43,396 nt of DNA from Bacillus sp. BGMRC 2118 (GCA_008364785.1 VTTJ01000016.1:1-43396), one strand, 5' to 3'; positions 8,526 through 17,402 are shown, counted from the first letter of the stretch. Program-made: numbers and translations. Notes: a model not told the origin generated them from the letters alone.

Positions 8526-9200
8526 ATGACTTCATTTTGGATTACCGGAACTGATACAGACGTGGGAAAAACAATTGTCACTACATACATGATGCGCTAT
8601 TTTCAATCAAAAGGATCCACCATCCCATATAAACCTGTTCAATCCGGAATAACAGAATATGCTTCAGATACAAAATTCTATCAATCTTTTAGTGAAATAA
8701 AACTAGAGGAAGAGCATGTAAACAGCTACTCCTTTATCGAGCCTGCTTCTCCACATTATGCTGCAAGATTAGAACAAACGGTTATTGAAGAAAACAAGAT
8801 TTTAGATAAAATTAAACATCTTCAATCAATATATGAACATGTGATTTGTGAAGGAGCAGGTGGCTTGTTTGTCCCTCTAAATGTAGAAAAAAGCTATCAT
8901 TTACTAGATTTAATACAACAATCCTCATTACCTGTAATTGTTGTAGCCCGATCGACATTAGGGACAATCAATCATACTTTATTATCAATTGAAGCATTGA
9001 AGGCTAGAAATATTTCTATATTAGGTATCGTATTTAACGGCTATGATGGTTCATCGCTTGAGGATGATAACATCACAACAATTCAACAACTCACAAATCT
9101 ACCATTCCTGGTTATACCAAAGTTACAAAATCTATCAGACTTAAAAGAACTTCAGATAGAAAATACAGAGGAGTTTTTTGAAAGGTTGGTAAAGGTATGA
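8526..9200 (+). CDS. bioD: ATP-dependent dethiobiotin synthetase
   Basis: Closes the ureido ring of DAPA with CO2 and ATP to give dethiobiotin. 224 residues, normal for the family. The P-loop is GTDTDVGKT at residues 8-16, and CEGAGGLFVPL near residue 115 is the conserved phosphate/Mg segment. The ATG has AGGGGTGA seven bases upstream. First gene of a tightly coupled operon: its last four bases overlap the bioA start. Controlled by the BirA palindrome just upstream. Confidence 0.96.
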   Translation: MTSFWITGTDTDVGKTIVTTYMMRYFQSKGSTIPYKPVQSGITEYASDTKFYQSFSEIKLEEEHVNSYSFIEPASPHYAARLEQTVIEENKILDKIKHLQSIYEHVICEGAGGLFVPLNVEKSYHLLDLIQQSSLPVIVVARSTLGTINHTLLSIEALKARNISILGIVFNGYDGSSLEDDNITTIQQLTNLPFLVIPKLQNLSDLKELQIENTEEFFERLVKV

Positions 9201-10576
9201 TTTCAAATTTACAAAAAAGAGATTTAAACCATGTTTGGCACCCTTGTTCTCAAATGAAAGATTATGAAGAATTCCCCCCTATTGTCATAAAGAGTGGGAA
9301 GGGCATTTATTTATATGATGAAAATGGAAAGCAATACATTGATGCGGTTTCTTCCTGGTGGGTCAATTTGTTCGGACATGCGAATGAAAAAATAAGCAGT
9401 GCCTTAGCAAAACAGGCCTTTCAATTAGAGCATGTAATCTTTGCGAATTTCACTCATGAACCCGCTATTTACCTGGCAGAAAAACTGGTTAAAGTGACCC
9501 CGGAAGGTTTAACAAAGGTGTTTTTTGCTGATAACGGATCATCCGCTGTAGAAGTGGCGTTAAAAATGAGTTTTCAATATCACATGCAGAGAAATAAACC
9601 TAATAAAAAACGGTTTATGGCATTAACAGATGCGTATCATGGAGAGACACTCGGCGCACTCTCAGTTGGAGGTGTCGGTTTATACAATGAAGTATTTCAA
9701 CCACTGTTACTAAACACAGTTAGGGCACAAGGACCAGACTGTTTTCGATGTCCATTTAATGAAAAGCCTGACAACTGCCATACTCCTTGTATGTCCTTTG
9801 TTGAAGAGCAATTAAAGAAACATCATGAAGAGTTAACGGCAATCATTATTGAACCGTTAATACAAGCTGCAGCCGGCATGAAAATGTATCCTCCAGCTTA
9901 CTTAAAAAAGTTAAAGCAGCTTTGTGTAAAATATGATGTTCACCTTATTGCTGATGAAGTAGCAGTAGGATTTGGCCGAACGGGGACAATGTTTGCATGT
10001 GAACAAGCTGAAATTACACCTGATTTTATGTGTTTATCCAAAGGGTTAACTGGTGGTTACTTACCTTTGTCGGTTGTCCTTACTACTGATGAAATATACG
10101 ATGCCTTCTATGATGATTATCAATCAATGAAAGCATTCCTACATTCACATAGTTACTCTGGCAACCCTTTAGCCTGCCGAGTGGCTCTAGAGGTACTTAA
10201 GATATTTGAAGAAGAACAATACATAAATGAAATTCAAATAAAAAGTAACTATATGAGAGAATTAGCTTCCAGTACGTTTGAACATCTTCCATATGTTGGA
10301 GAATATAGACAGATCGGTATGGTTGGTGCCATTGAATTAGTAAGAAATAAGCATACAAAAGAGCCGTTCCCTAGCCAAGATCGTATTGGATATCAGATTT
10401 ATAGAATTGCTTTAGAAAATGGGTTATTGTTGCGCCCACTTGGAAACGTGCTTTATTTCATGCCACCATATGTGATAACTAAAGAGGAAATAAAGACAAT
10501 GATTACCCTTACTTATGAAGCTGTACAGCAATATTTCCAAAGTAGTATGAAGGATAAGGAGGTTCTATCAACATGA
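9197..10576 (+). CDS. bioA: Adenosylmethionine-8-amino-7-oxononanoate aminotransferase
   Basis: PLP enzyme converting KAPA to DAPA, 459 residues. The PLP lysine is Lys282 in CLSKGLTGGY; other family blocks are HGETLGALS, IADEVAVGFGRTG and HSHSYSGNPLAC. The SSWWVN block has the tandem Trp of SAM-using BioA (E. coli SSWWAA) rather than SSVWLN as I recall it for the lysine-using B. subtilis enzyme, so SAM is the more likely amino donor; this is inference. The E. coli Tyr17 position appears to be Cys (HPCSQM). An inserted four-cysteine segment, CFRCPFNEKPDNCHTPC (182-198), is absent from E. coli BioA and from the usual Bacillus form as I remember them. Overlaps bioD and bioY by four bases each. 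Confidence 0.94.
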   Translation: MISNLQKRDLNHVWHPCSQMKDYEEFPPIVIKSGKGIYLYDENGKQYIDAVSSWWVNLFGHANEKISSALAKQAFQLEHVIFANFTHEPAIYLAEKLVKVTPEGLTKVFFADNGSSAVEVALKMSFQYHMQRNKPNKKRFMALTDAYHGETLGALSVGGVGLYNEVFQPLLLNTVRAQGPDCFRCPFNEKPDNCHTPCMSFVEEQLKKHHEELTAIIIEPLIQAAAGMKMYPPAYLKKLKQLCVKYDVHLIADEVAVGFGRTGTMFACEQAEITPDFMCLSKGLTGGYLPLSVVLTTDEIYDAFYDDYQSMKAFLHSHSYSGNPLACRVALEVLKIFEEEQYINEIQIKSNYMRELASSTFEHLPYVGEYRQIGMVGAIELVRNKHTKEPFPSQDRIGYQIYRIALENGLLLRPLGNVLYFMPPYVITKEEIKTMITLTYEAVQQYFQSSMKDKEVLST

Positions 10577-11163
10577 AGAATCATTCCACACTTTCATTAA
10601 CAGCGATATCCTTGTTTGCATCCTTAACGGCTGTTGGGGCATTTATTAAAATTCCGTTCCCATACGTTCCATTCACACTCCAAGTGCTTTTTGTCTTCCT
10701 GGCCGCATCTCTATTAGGAAGTAAACGAGGTATGCAAAGCCAGCTAATCTATGTAGTCGTTGGTTTAGCTGGTGTCCCTGTTTTTACACAGGGGGGAGGG
10801 CTCAGCTATGTTCTCCAGCCTACATTTGGCTATTTGTTAGGGTTTATTGCTGGAGCGTATGTCATCGGTTTAATTTTGGAAAGGATCTCAAATCCAAAGA
10901 CGTATCAATTTATTTTAGCGAACCTTTTGGGACTGGCAATTGTTTATCTGTTCGGTGTTTCATACTTATACATAGCTCTTAATACATGGATGGGCATTGA
11001 AAGCAGCGTGGCACATGTCGTCATGATTGGCTTCGTCTACAGTATAGCCGGTGATGTTCTTCTATCCATCATTGCCGGATATTTAGCGATGAGATTATAT
11101 CAAGCATTTTTTTCAATACGAAACAGTCAAAAAATCACTATTCAAAAGGAGAGAATACTATGA
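10573..11163 (+). CDS. bioY: BioY biotin uptake S component
   Basis: 196-residue membrane protein with about six hydrophobic segments, the substrate-binding component of the biotin ECF transporter (it can also act alone in some bacteria). Family signatures are FPYVPFTLQVLFVFLAA in the first third and GGGLSYVLQPTFGYLLGFIAG in the middle. The ATP-binding and EcfT subunits are not in this window; in Firmicutes they are shared and encoded near the ribosomal protein genes. Overlaps bioA and bioB by four bases each, so import and synthesis are translated together under BirA control. Confidence 0.93.
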   Translation: MKNHSTLSLTAISLFASLTAVGAFIKIPFPYVPFTLQVLFVFLAASLLGSKRGMQSQLIYVVVGLAGVPVFTQGGGLSYVLQPTFGYLLGFIAGAYVIGLILERISNPKTYQFILANLLGLAIVYLFGVSYLYIALNTWMGIESSVAHVVMIGFVYSIAGDVLLSIIAGYLAMRLYQAFFSIRNSQKITIQKERIL

Positions 11164-12158
11164 ATTGGTTACAGTTAGCACAAGAAGTTGTAGGTGGTAA
11201 AATAATTTCAGATCAAGAAGCAATGAGCATTTTGAATTGTGAGGATGACGACCTTCTTCCATTATTACACGGTGCCTTCCACATTCGTAAAACTTACTAT
11301 GGCAAAAAGGTTAAATTAAATATGATCATTAATGCGAAGAGTGGGTACTGTCCGGAAGATTGTGGATATTGTTCCCAATCCTCAATCTCCACAGCTGAGA
11401 TTGAGAAATATCCGTTTATAACGAAAGAAGAAATTTTACAAGGTGCAAAAATTGCCTTTGAAAATAAGGTGGGGACATATTGTATTGTAGCTAGCGGAAG
11501 AGGTCCTACTCGAAAAGATGTGAATGTTGTGAGTGAAGCCGTAGAAGAAATTAAAGAGAAATATGGATTAAAAGTGTGTGCCTGCTTAGGAATCCTAAAG
11601 GATGAGCAAGCTGCTCAACTTAAAGGAGCAGGTGTGGACCGCTATAACCATAACTTAAACACTTCTGAGCGTCATCACTCCTATATTACAACTTCGCATA
11701 CATATGAAGATCGTGTAAATACGGTAGAAATGGCGAAAAGACATGGTATTTCCCCATGTTCTGGAGCAATTATTGGGATGAAGGAAACAAAAGAAGATGT
11801 AATCAATATTGCTCATGCATTACGTCAAATCGATGCCGATTCCATTCCCGTAAATTTTTTACACGCAATTGATGGCACAAAACTAGAGGGAGTCAATGAA
11901 CTAAATCCCCGCTACTGCCTAAAAGTCTTAGCTCTATTCCGTTATATTAATCCAACGAAGGAGATTCGTATATCAGGTGGACGTGAAGTGAACTTAGGTA
12001 GTTTACAGCCTTTAGGTCTATATGCAGCAAACAGTATTTTCCTTGGTAATTACTTAACTACAGAAGGTCAAGAATCCAATCAAGACCATAAAATGCTGCG
12101 AGACCTAGGATTTGAAATAGAGCTAGTGAACAAGCAAGAAGAAGTGTTTTCAGGTTAA
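11160..12158 (+). CDS. bioB: Biotin synthase (radical SAM)
   Basis: Inserts sulfur into dethiobiotin. 332 residues. The radical SAM 4Fe-4S motif is in YCPEDCGYCSQSS (C-x3-C-x2-C) near residue 67, and the auxiliary cluster ligand region includes RISGGREVNLGSLQPL near residue 260. Last gene of bioD-bioA-bioY-bioB; the start overlaps bioY by four bases, with AAAGGAGAG upstream. No bioF, bioW, bioH, bioC or bioI is present, so the operon covers only the steps from KAPA onwards plus import. Confidence 0.96.
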   Translation: MNWLQLAQEVVGGKIISDQEAMSILNCEDDDLLPLLHGAFHIRKTYYGKKVKLNMIINAKSGYCPEDCGYCSQSSISTAEIEKYPFITKEEILQGAKIAFENKVGTYCIVASGRGPTRKDVNVVSEAVEEIKEKYGLKVCACLGILKDEQAAQLKGAGVDRYNHNLNTSERHHSYITTSHTYEDRVNTVEMAKRHGISPCSGAIIGMKETKEDVINIAHALRQIDADSIPVNFLHAIDGTKLEGVNELNPRYCLKVLALFRYINPTKEIRISGGREVNLGSLQPLGLYAANSIFLGNYLTTEGQESNQDHKMLRDLGFEIELVNKQEEVFSG

Positions 12159-12162
12159 GCTA

Positions 12163-12390
12163 TTTGACATATCAGCTTTAATTAATCAGTCTTGCTATAA
12201 ATGTCTTGAGGACAAACAAATCATAGTTCAAATTAAAGAAGGCAAGAAAATAGGTATTGCTCATCACATGAACAACGATATAGTAGTAGAGTGTAAGATT
12301 ATGCCTGTTTTCGGGGGAACAAACGCTAACCGGCGAAGAACTAGATTTGGTTCCATATTAACCTTGCACCTATCACTCACTGCATGTTAA
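12163..12390 (+). pseudogene. Possible decayed ORF of unknown origin
   Basis: A frame with no usable early start stays open from inside bioB to a TGA near 12390 and reads ...CYKCLEDKQIIVQIKEGKK, then HHMNNDIVVECKIMPVFGG. Composition looks protein-like (a Cys-x2-Cys, alternating hydrophobics), but I recognise no family and see no start with a ribosome site. It could be the tail of a lost gene or chance. Confidence 0.25.
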
Positions 12391-12405
12391 TCATGCGCCA
12401 TAAAT

Positions 12406-12440
12406 AAAAGAAGAATCATTGCTGCAATGATTCTTCTTTT
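12406..12440. terminator. Bidirectional terminator between bioB and the anti-sigma gene
   Basis: A near-perfect palindrome: AAAAGAAGAATCATTGC, one base, GCAATGATTCTTCTTTT, with A-rich and T-rich flanks on both strands. It can end both the plus-strand bio operon and the minus-strand sigma/anti-sigma operon, which converge here. Confidence 0.85.
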
Positions 12441-12452
12441 TTATACTTTACT

Positions 12453-13475
12453 TTACTTTAGTTGAATCGTAATCGGTTTTAGAACCTTTGTTTCTAACAC
12501 CTCACCTGATCCCTTTGAGTAATGAACTTGCGGAGTTAAGGTTAGGGTTTTGGCATCAGGGTTTAAAGAATAAATAGTGGAACGTAATTCATGTAATGCT
12601 CCATTACCTTGGCTAGTGCCACCATTTCCATGGACATTATATTCGTTACCTAAATTATCTTTAACTCCTACCATTTCAAGTGAAACAAACGGCCATTTTT
12701 CTATAACTGATGTATCCACATACATCTCATAGTCAAATGTCGCCGTTAATTTAGATTGTTCTACGGACTTTATCAAGACCGTTATCCCTTCCTGTGATAA
12801 CGTTTCATTTACTATTTGTGCATCTGTTTGCAACTGCCCAAGCTTGAATTCAAACTTCCAGTCACCTTCGACTTTATTTTTTGCTTGATGATTCGTAAAA
12901 GCAAGCGGCTCCCACTGAACGAGTATGTCGTCAGGAGATTCTCCTTCAAAGTGAGGTGTAACCTCTTCTATACCGATATAAGTAGTATCATTTATTTTCT
13001 CAATGGTACCGGTTCCTCCCATTCCAGTAGAAGGTTCCACATTAATGAAGCCTTCTGTACGAGGATTTTCACCCAGTTCTACTTCTGTTTGTAGGGCGTA
13101 TGTCAAAATAATATTTGTTCCATCGTAAACAGCATTCTCCACCATAACATCAATTCCATTACTTGATTGAACCTGATTAATGACCTCTGCTTGTTCAGTA
13201 TAATCCTGAGGTACAGTATCCTGGTCAAAGTACGCAATGATGTTTTCAATAAAAGGAACTTGGTTCGCGATTGCCGGTACAGCTAAAAAGCTCGTTGCTA
13301 AGATACCTGCTCCCAGAACAATACTGGCAGCCATATAATTTATATTCATTGATTTCTTTTTCACTAATTTGGAAAGCACATGATTCTTAATCTTTATCTT
13401 TTCTTTCTTTGTTAGGGCTGTTGGTTCGATTTGTTCGATGTCTAGGTTAAGTAGATCCTGATATTCCTGTTTCAT
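12453..13475 (-). CDS. DUF4179-type membrane anti-sigma factor
   Basis: 340 residues. Cytoplasmic N-terminus (1-45), a single membrane segment around residues 47-70 (MAASIVLGAGILATSFLAVPA), then a large extracytoplasmic region with an AVYDGTNIILTYAL strand typical of DUF4179/DUF5643 proteins. The start overlaps the stop of the ECF sigma gene by four bases, the usual arrangement for an ECF sigma and its cognate membrane anti-sigma factor. It would hold the sigma factor at the membrane until an envelope signal releases it; the signal is unknown. There is no zinc-binding HxxxCxxC motif in the N-terminus, so it is not of the ZAS class. Confidence 0.8.
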   Translation of the reverse strand: MKQEYQDLLNLDIEQIEPTALTKKEKIKIKNHVLSKLVKKKSMNINYMAASIVLGAGILATSFLAVPAIANQVPFIENIIAYFDQDTVPQDYTEQAEVINQVQSSNGIDVMVENAVYDGTNIILTYALQTEVELGENPRTEGFINVEPSTGMGGTGTIEKINDTTYIGIEEVTPHFEGESPDDILVQWEPLAFTNHQAKNKVEGDWKFEFKLGQLQTDAQIVNETLSQEGITVLIKSVEQSKLTATFDYEMYVDTSVIEKWPFVSLEMVGVKDNLGNEYNVHGNGGTSQGNGALHELRSTIYSLNPDAKTLTLTPQVHYSKGSGEVLETKVLKPITIQLK

Positions 13476-14035
13476 GAAAATCGCTCCCTCAACTGTTTAT
13501 TTTGAGCTAATTTCTTTCTCCCTCTATATAAGCGGTTTTCAACGGCCGAAATGGATAAATCCATCAAATTTGCAATATCTACTGTTGGTAGATGTAGAAA
13601 GTATTTCATAATAAATAGATCCCGATCTATTTGAGGCAACGTACTTAAAGCAAGCAACAAGGTATTTCGATCTTCCTTTTTGACTAGTTGACGTTGAATA
13701 TCGTTAGAATCTTGTTGTTCCTCAATATACTCATCACTATGTTCCCGTCCTTTTTGTTTTTCAAGTTGACGCAGCCTGTCAATGGCTTTGTATTTTGTAA
13801 TAACTCCAATCCACTTTTTAAAATCTCCCGGTTCTCCCTTAAACTGATTGGCGTTAGTCCATACAGTAAAAAACACATCATTTACACATTCCTCTACTGC
13901 TTCTTTGCTGACAGGCGATAAAATTTTATAACTAATCGCATGAACAAGAGGGGAGAATTGCTCAATGATATATTCCAATGCATCTTCTTTTTGCTTGTTT
14001 AATCGGTTGATAAAATTCATAGCATTACACTTCAT
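13472..14035 (-). CDS. ECF-family RNA polymerase sigma factor
   Basis: 187 residues with region 2 (EECVNDVFFTVWTNANQFKG and FKKWIGVITKYKAIDRLRQ) and region 4 (ALSTLPQIDRDLFIMKYFLH and the helix-turn-helix STVxIANLMDLS-like PTVDIANLMDLSISAVENRL). No region 3, so group 4. The ATG has AAGGAG seven bases upstream. It is co-transcribed with the membrane anti-sigma factor, with which it overlaps by four bases. Its target promoter is unknown; the region just upstream is occupied by a dispersed repeat, so any autoregulated promoter would have to lie within or beside that repeat. Confidence 0.92.
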   Translation of the reverse strand: MKCNAMNFINRLNKQKEDALEYIIEQFSPLVHAISYKILSPVSKEAVEECVNDVFFTVWTNANQFKGEPGDFKKWIGVITKYKAIDRLRQLEKQKGREHSDEYIEEQQDSNDIQRQLVKKEDRNTLLLALSTLPQIDRDLFIMKYFLHLPTVDIANLMDLSISAVENRLYRGRKKLAQNKQLRERFS

Positions 14036-14063
14036 TTGAATTCTCCTTATTGAATTGAAAAGG

Positions 14064-14245
14064 ATGTTTTCGTCTAGATTGTTGCTTTGAGTAAAAATCC
14101 CAAAAGCCGGATTCTTACCTTAATATTTAGATGCTTCTATACATGAAAAGAGTTGCTTTTTTCTAATCCAACCTCAATTTGCTTCTAAAAATGGTTGTAC
14201 ACCCAGATAATAGTACAAAAAGCAATAAAGTTTAAGAAAAGAGCA
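14064..14245. repeat. Dispersed structured intergenic repeat, copy 1
   Basis: About 182 bases that align along nearly their whole length, in the same orientation, with 31077-31260 (about 80 percent identical by eye). Shared blocks include TAGATTGTTGCTTT, AATCCCAAAAG, CTTCTATACAT, AGAGTTGC, TTTTCTAATCC, TTTGCTTCT and TGGTTGTACAC. Inverted pairs inside it include AATCC/GGATT (14097-14114) and TTGTAC/GTACAA near its right end. No open frame. It lies directly upstream of the ECF sigma gene. Confidence 0.85.
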
Positions 14246-14324
14246 GTTGAAAAAGCTTTTTCACTAACTATATCGAAACATTTACACAAAATCTCTCATC
14301 CTATTTTAAATTGTTTTATAGACA
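14246..14324. other. AT-rich spacer without recognised feature
   Basis: Short AT-rich stretch between the dispersed repeat and the pflA terminator. I see no gene or site in it. Confidence 0.5.
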
Positions 14325-14356
14325 TCTAAAAAACACTTCCTGCATGACAGGAAGTG
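14325..14356 (-). terminator. Terminator of the pflB-pflA operon
   Basis: Minus strand CACTTCCTG, TCATG loop, CAGGAAGTG (9 bp perfect stem), then TTTTTTA. It lies 16 bases after the pflA stop. Confidence 0.9.
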
Positions 14357-14371
14357 CCTTATTTTCTTTTC

Positions 14372-15100
14372 TTACATAATATTTAAAATCTTTTTCGCAC
14401 GGTTTACCATTTCCTCTGTAGGCGGTTCAACATTTCCCAGCGGATACTTGAGTCCTAGTGCATTCCACTTATACACACCTAACTTATGGTAAGGAAGTAT
14501 TTCAACCTTTTGAACATTGTTCAGCTGGTCAATGAATTGCTTAAGAGTGGTCAAATCCCCTTCGTCATCCGTTCTTCCAGGTACTAAAACATGTCTGATC
14601 CATACTGGAACATTTTTCTTTGATAAATATAAAGCGAACGCTAGGATGTGATCGTTCTTCATACCTGTTAATTCATGGTGCTCTTTCGTGTTCATTTGTT
14701 TGAGATCTAGCAATAGTAGATCTGTTACTTCGAGTAAAATGTCTAATTTTCTTAGAAATTCAGGATGTTCATGATAACAGCCACCAGACGTGTCAATGGT
14801 TGTATGAATGCCAAGCTCTTTACACTTTTTAAATAGCTCTGTCAAAAAGTCAATTTGTAAAAGTGGTTCACCGCCTGACACAGTTATTCCGCCACCACTG
14901 CTTTGAAAATAGGGAAGGTAATCCTTTACATCCTCTATAATCTCATCTACCGTCATTTCTTCTCCCTTCCCAATATCCCATGTATCAGGATTATGGCAAA
15001 ACTGGCATCGTAATAAGCAGCCCTGAAGAAATATAATATAGCGTAATCCCGGACCATCTACTGTACCACATGTTTCAACTGAATGGACTCTTCCTATCAT
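14372..15100 (-). CDS. pflA: Pyruvate formate-lyase activating enzyme (radical SAM)
   Basis: 242 residues. The radical SAM cluster motif is GCLLRCQFCHNPD (C-x3-C-x2-C) near residue 28, and GGGITVSGGEPLLQ is the SAM-binding GGE segment. It generates the glycyl radical on PflB under anaerobic conditions. The gene follows pflB by about 50 bases on the same strand and is closed by an intrinsic terminator. The ATG has GGAGGAATTACAC upstream, a strong ribosome site. Confidence 0.97.
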   Translation of the reverse strand: MIGRVHSVETCGTVDGPGLRYIIFLQGCLLRCQFCHNPDTWDIGKGEEMTVDEIIEDVKDYLPYFQSSGGGITVSGGEPLLQIDFLTELFKKCKELGIHTTIDTSGGCYHEHPEFLRKLDILLEVTDLLLLDLKQMNTKEHHELTGMKNDHILAFALYLSKKNVPVWIRHVLVPGRTDDEGDLTTLKQFIDQLNNVQKVEILPYHKLGVYKWNALGLKYPLGNVEPPTEEMVNRAKKILNIM

Positions 15101-15150
15101 GTGTAATTCCTCCTAAGATGTATGGTAGGAAGGTCCAATCAAGAATCTTC

Positions 15151-17376
15151 CTATAATGATTCGTGAAACGTACGATTAATAACGTCTATTTGTTGTTCTC
15201 TTGTTAGCTTAATAAAGTTTACTGCATAGCCTGATACACGAATCGTTAATTGCGGATACTGTTCTGGGTGTTCCATCGCATCTAACAATGTTTCACGATT
15301 AAATACGTTAATATTTAAATGGTGACCGCCTTTCATTGCGTACCCATCTAGAATCCCCACCAGATTACTGATTTGTAATTCCTCTTCTTTACCTAATGCT
15401 TTAGGGACAATACTAAATGTATTAGACACACCATCTAGAGAATACTCATATGGAATTTTGGCAACTGAGTTCAATGAAGCAAGTGCTCCCTTCTGATCTC
15501 GGCCATGCAGTGGATTTGCTCCTGGAGCGAATGGTTCTCCTGCTTTTCTTCCATCTGGTGTGTTACCTGTCTTCTTACCGTATACAACGTTACTAGTAAT
15601 GGTTAGAACAGACATTGTCGGTACAGCTTGACGATACGTTTTGTGCTTTTTTAGCTTGTTCATGAATGTTTTTACTAGCTCGACTGCAATTTGATCAACT
15701 CTGTCATCATTATTACCGTATTTCGGATAATCGCCTTCAATTTCATAATCAACTGCAATTCCATTTTCATCACGAATGACTTTTACTTTTGCATGCTTAA
15801 TGGCACTTAAGCTGTCGGCTGTAACAGATAATCCGGCAATTCCACACGCCATAGTTCGCAATATTTCACGATCATGTAATGCCATCTCAATTCGCTCATA
15901 ACTGTACTTATCATGCATGTAATGAATGATGTTCAAGGTATTCATGTATAGCTCTGCTAACCAGTCCATCACAGCATCAAAACGTTCTACTACTTTTTCA
16001 TACTCTAAATATTCATCTTGAATTGGAGCAGTTGCTGGTGCAATTTGAATTTTTAGCTTTTCATCCAATCCTCCATTGATGGCATATAATAAGCCTTTCG
16101 CAAGATTTGCTCTTGCTCCGAAAAATTGCATTTGCTTTCCAATTTTCATTGCACTTACACAACAAGCAATTCCATAATCATCTCCATATTCCGGTCTCAT
16201 TAAATCATCATTTTCATATTGAATGGAGCTTGTCTGGATTGACATTTTCGCACAATAGCTCTTAAAGTCTTCCGTTAATTTCGTAGACCATAGTACCGTT
16301 AAATTCGGCTCTGGTGCTGGTCCTAGATTTGTTAATGTATGCAGGAATCGGAAGGAGTTTTTTGTCACAAGCGCTCTACCATCGACACCTACACCACCAA
16401 TCGATTCTGTTACCCAAGTCGGATCTCCACTAAATAGCTCATTATAATCGGGGGTTCTTGCGAATTTCACAAGTCGAAGCTTCATGACGAAATGATCGAC
16501 TAATTCTTGTGCTTCTTCCTCTGTCAGGATACCCTCTTTCAAATCACGTTCAATATAGATATCTAAAAATGTAGAAACACGACCGAGACTCACGGCTGCA
16601 CCATTTTGCTCTTTAATCGCAGCTAAATAAGCAAAGTATAACCATTGAAACGCTTCCTGTGCATTTGATGCAGGCTGTGAAATGTCATAGCCATATGATA
16701 AAGCCATTTCCTTTAACTCTTGAAGTGCACGTACTTGTTCAGACAACTCTTCACGGTCATGAATCACATCTTCTGTCATCGTCTTCCCAGATAAGAGTTT
16801 TTCCTTCTCTTTCTCTTGAATCAGTTTATCTACACCGTATAATGCCACACGTCTGTAATCACCAATAATACGTCCACGGCCATAAGCATCAGGTAGTCCC
16901 GTAATAATTCCCGCTTTTCTAGCAAGCTTCATCTCTGGTGTATACGCATCAAACACACCTTGATTATGGGTTTTACGATACTTTGTGAAAGCTTCCTTCA
17001 CATCAGGAGCAACTTCGTATCCATATGCTTTACAAGAGTCAATCGCCATTCGAATACCACCAAATGGTTGAAGTGATCGTTTGAACGGCTCATCTGTCTG
17101 AATCCCTACGACTTTTTCTATATGCTTATTTAAATATCCAGGTCCGTGAGACACAATCGTTGATACGATCTCTGTATCCATATTCAGAACGCCGCCTTGC
17201 TCACGTTCCTTTGTTGTTAATTCCATTATTTGATCCCAAAGCTCTAACGTTTCAGGAGTTGCCTGTTTTAAAAATGTTTCATTACCTTCATACAGAGAAT
17301 AGTTCAATTGAATAAAGTCACGTACATCTATTTCCTCTTGCCATTTACCACGAGTAAAGCGTCTCCATTGATTCAT
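15151..17376 (-). CDS. pflB: Formate acetyltransferase (pyruvate formate-lyase)
   Basis: Cleaves pyruvate with CoA to acetyl-CoA and formate during fermentation. 741 residues. The catalytic cysteine pair is Cys405-Cys406 in GIACCVSAMKIG, and the radical glycine is Gly716 in IRVSGYAVNF, 25 residues from the C-terminus. Upstream are two perfect TGTGA-N6-TCACA boxes, one at the class II activator spacing from a -10 hexamer, so FNR-type anaerobic activation is expected. The ribosome site is GGGGGA. Co-transcribed with pflA. B. subtilis 168 lacks this enzyme, whereas many other Bacillaceae have it. Confidence 0.97.
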   Translation of the reverse strand: MNQWRRFTRGKWQEEIDVRDFIQLNYSLYEGNETFLKQATPETLELWDQIMELTTKEREQGGVLNMDTEIVSTIVSHGPGYLNKHIEKVVGIQTDEPFKRSLQPFGGIRMAIDSCKAYGYEVAPDVKEAFTKYRKTHNQGVFDAYTPEMKLARKAGIITGLPDAYGRGRIIGDYRRVALYGVDKLIQEKEKEKLLSGKTMTEDVIHDREELSEQVRALQELKEMALSYGYDISQPASNAQEAFQWLYFAYLAAIKEQNGAAVSLGRVSTFLDIYIERDLKEGILTEEEAQELVDHFVMKLRLVKFARTPDYNELFSGDPTWVTESIGGVGVDGRALVTKNSFRFLHTLTNLGPAPEPNLTVLWSTKLTEDFKSYCAKMSIQTSSIQYENDDLMRPEYGDDYGIACCVSAMKIGKQMQFFGARANLAKGLLYAINGGLDEKLKIQIAPATAPIQDEYLEYEKVVERFDAVMDWLAELYMNTLNIIHYMHDKYSYERIEMALHDREILRTMACGIAGLSVTADSLSAIKHAKVKVIRDENGIAVDYEIEGDYPKYGNNDDRVDQIAVELVKTFMNKLKKHKTYRQAVPTMSVLTITSNVVYGKKTGNTPDGRKAGEPFAPGANPLHGRDQKGALASLNSVAKIPYEYSLDGVSNTFSIVPKALGKEEELQISNLVGILDGYAMKGGHHLNINVFNRETLLDAMEHPEQYPQLTIRVSGYAVNFIKLTREQQIDVINRTFHESL

Positions 17377-17402
17377 TGGATATCCCCCGTCTACTAATTT
17401 TA

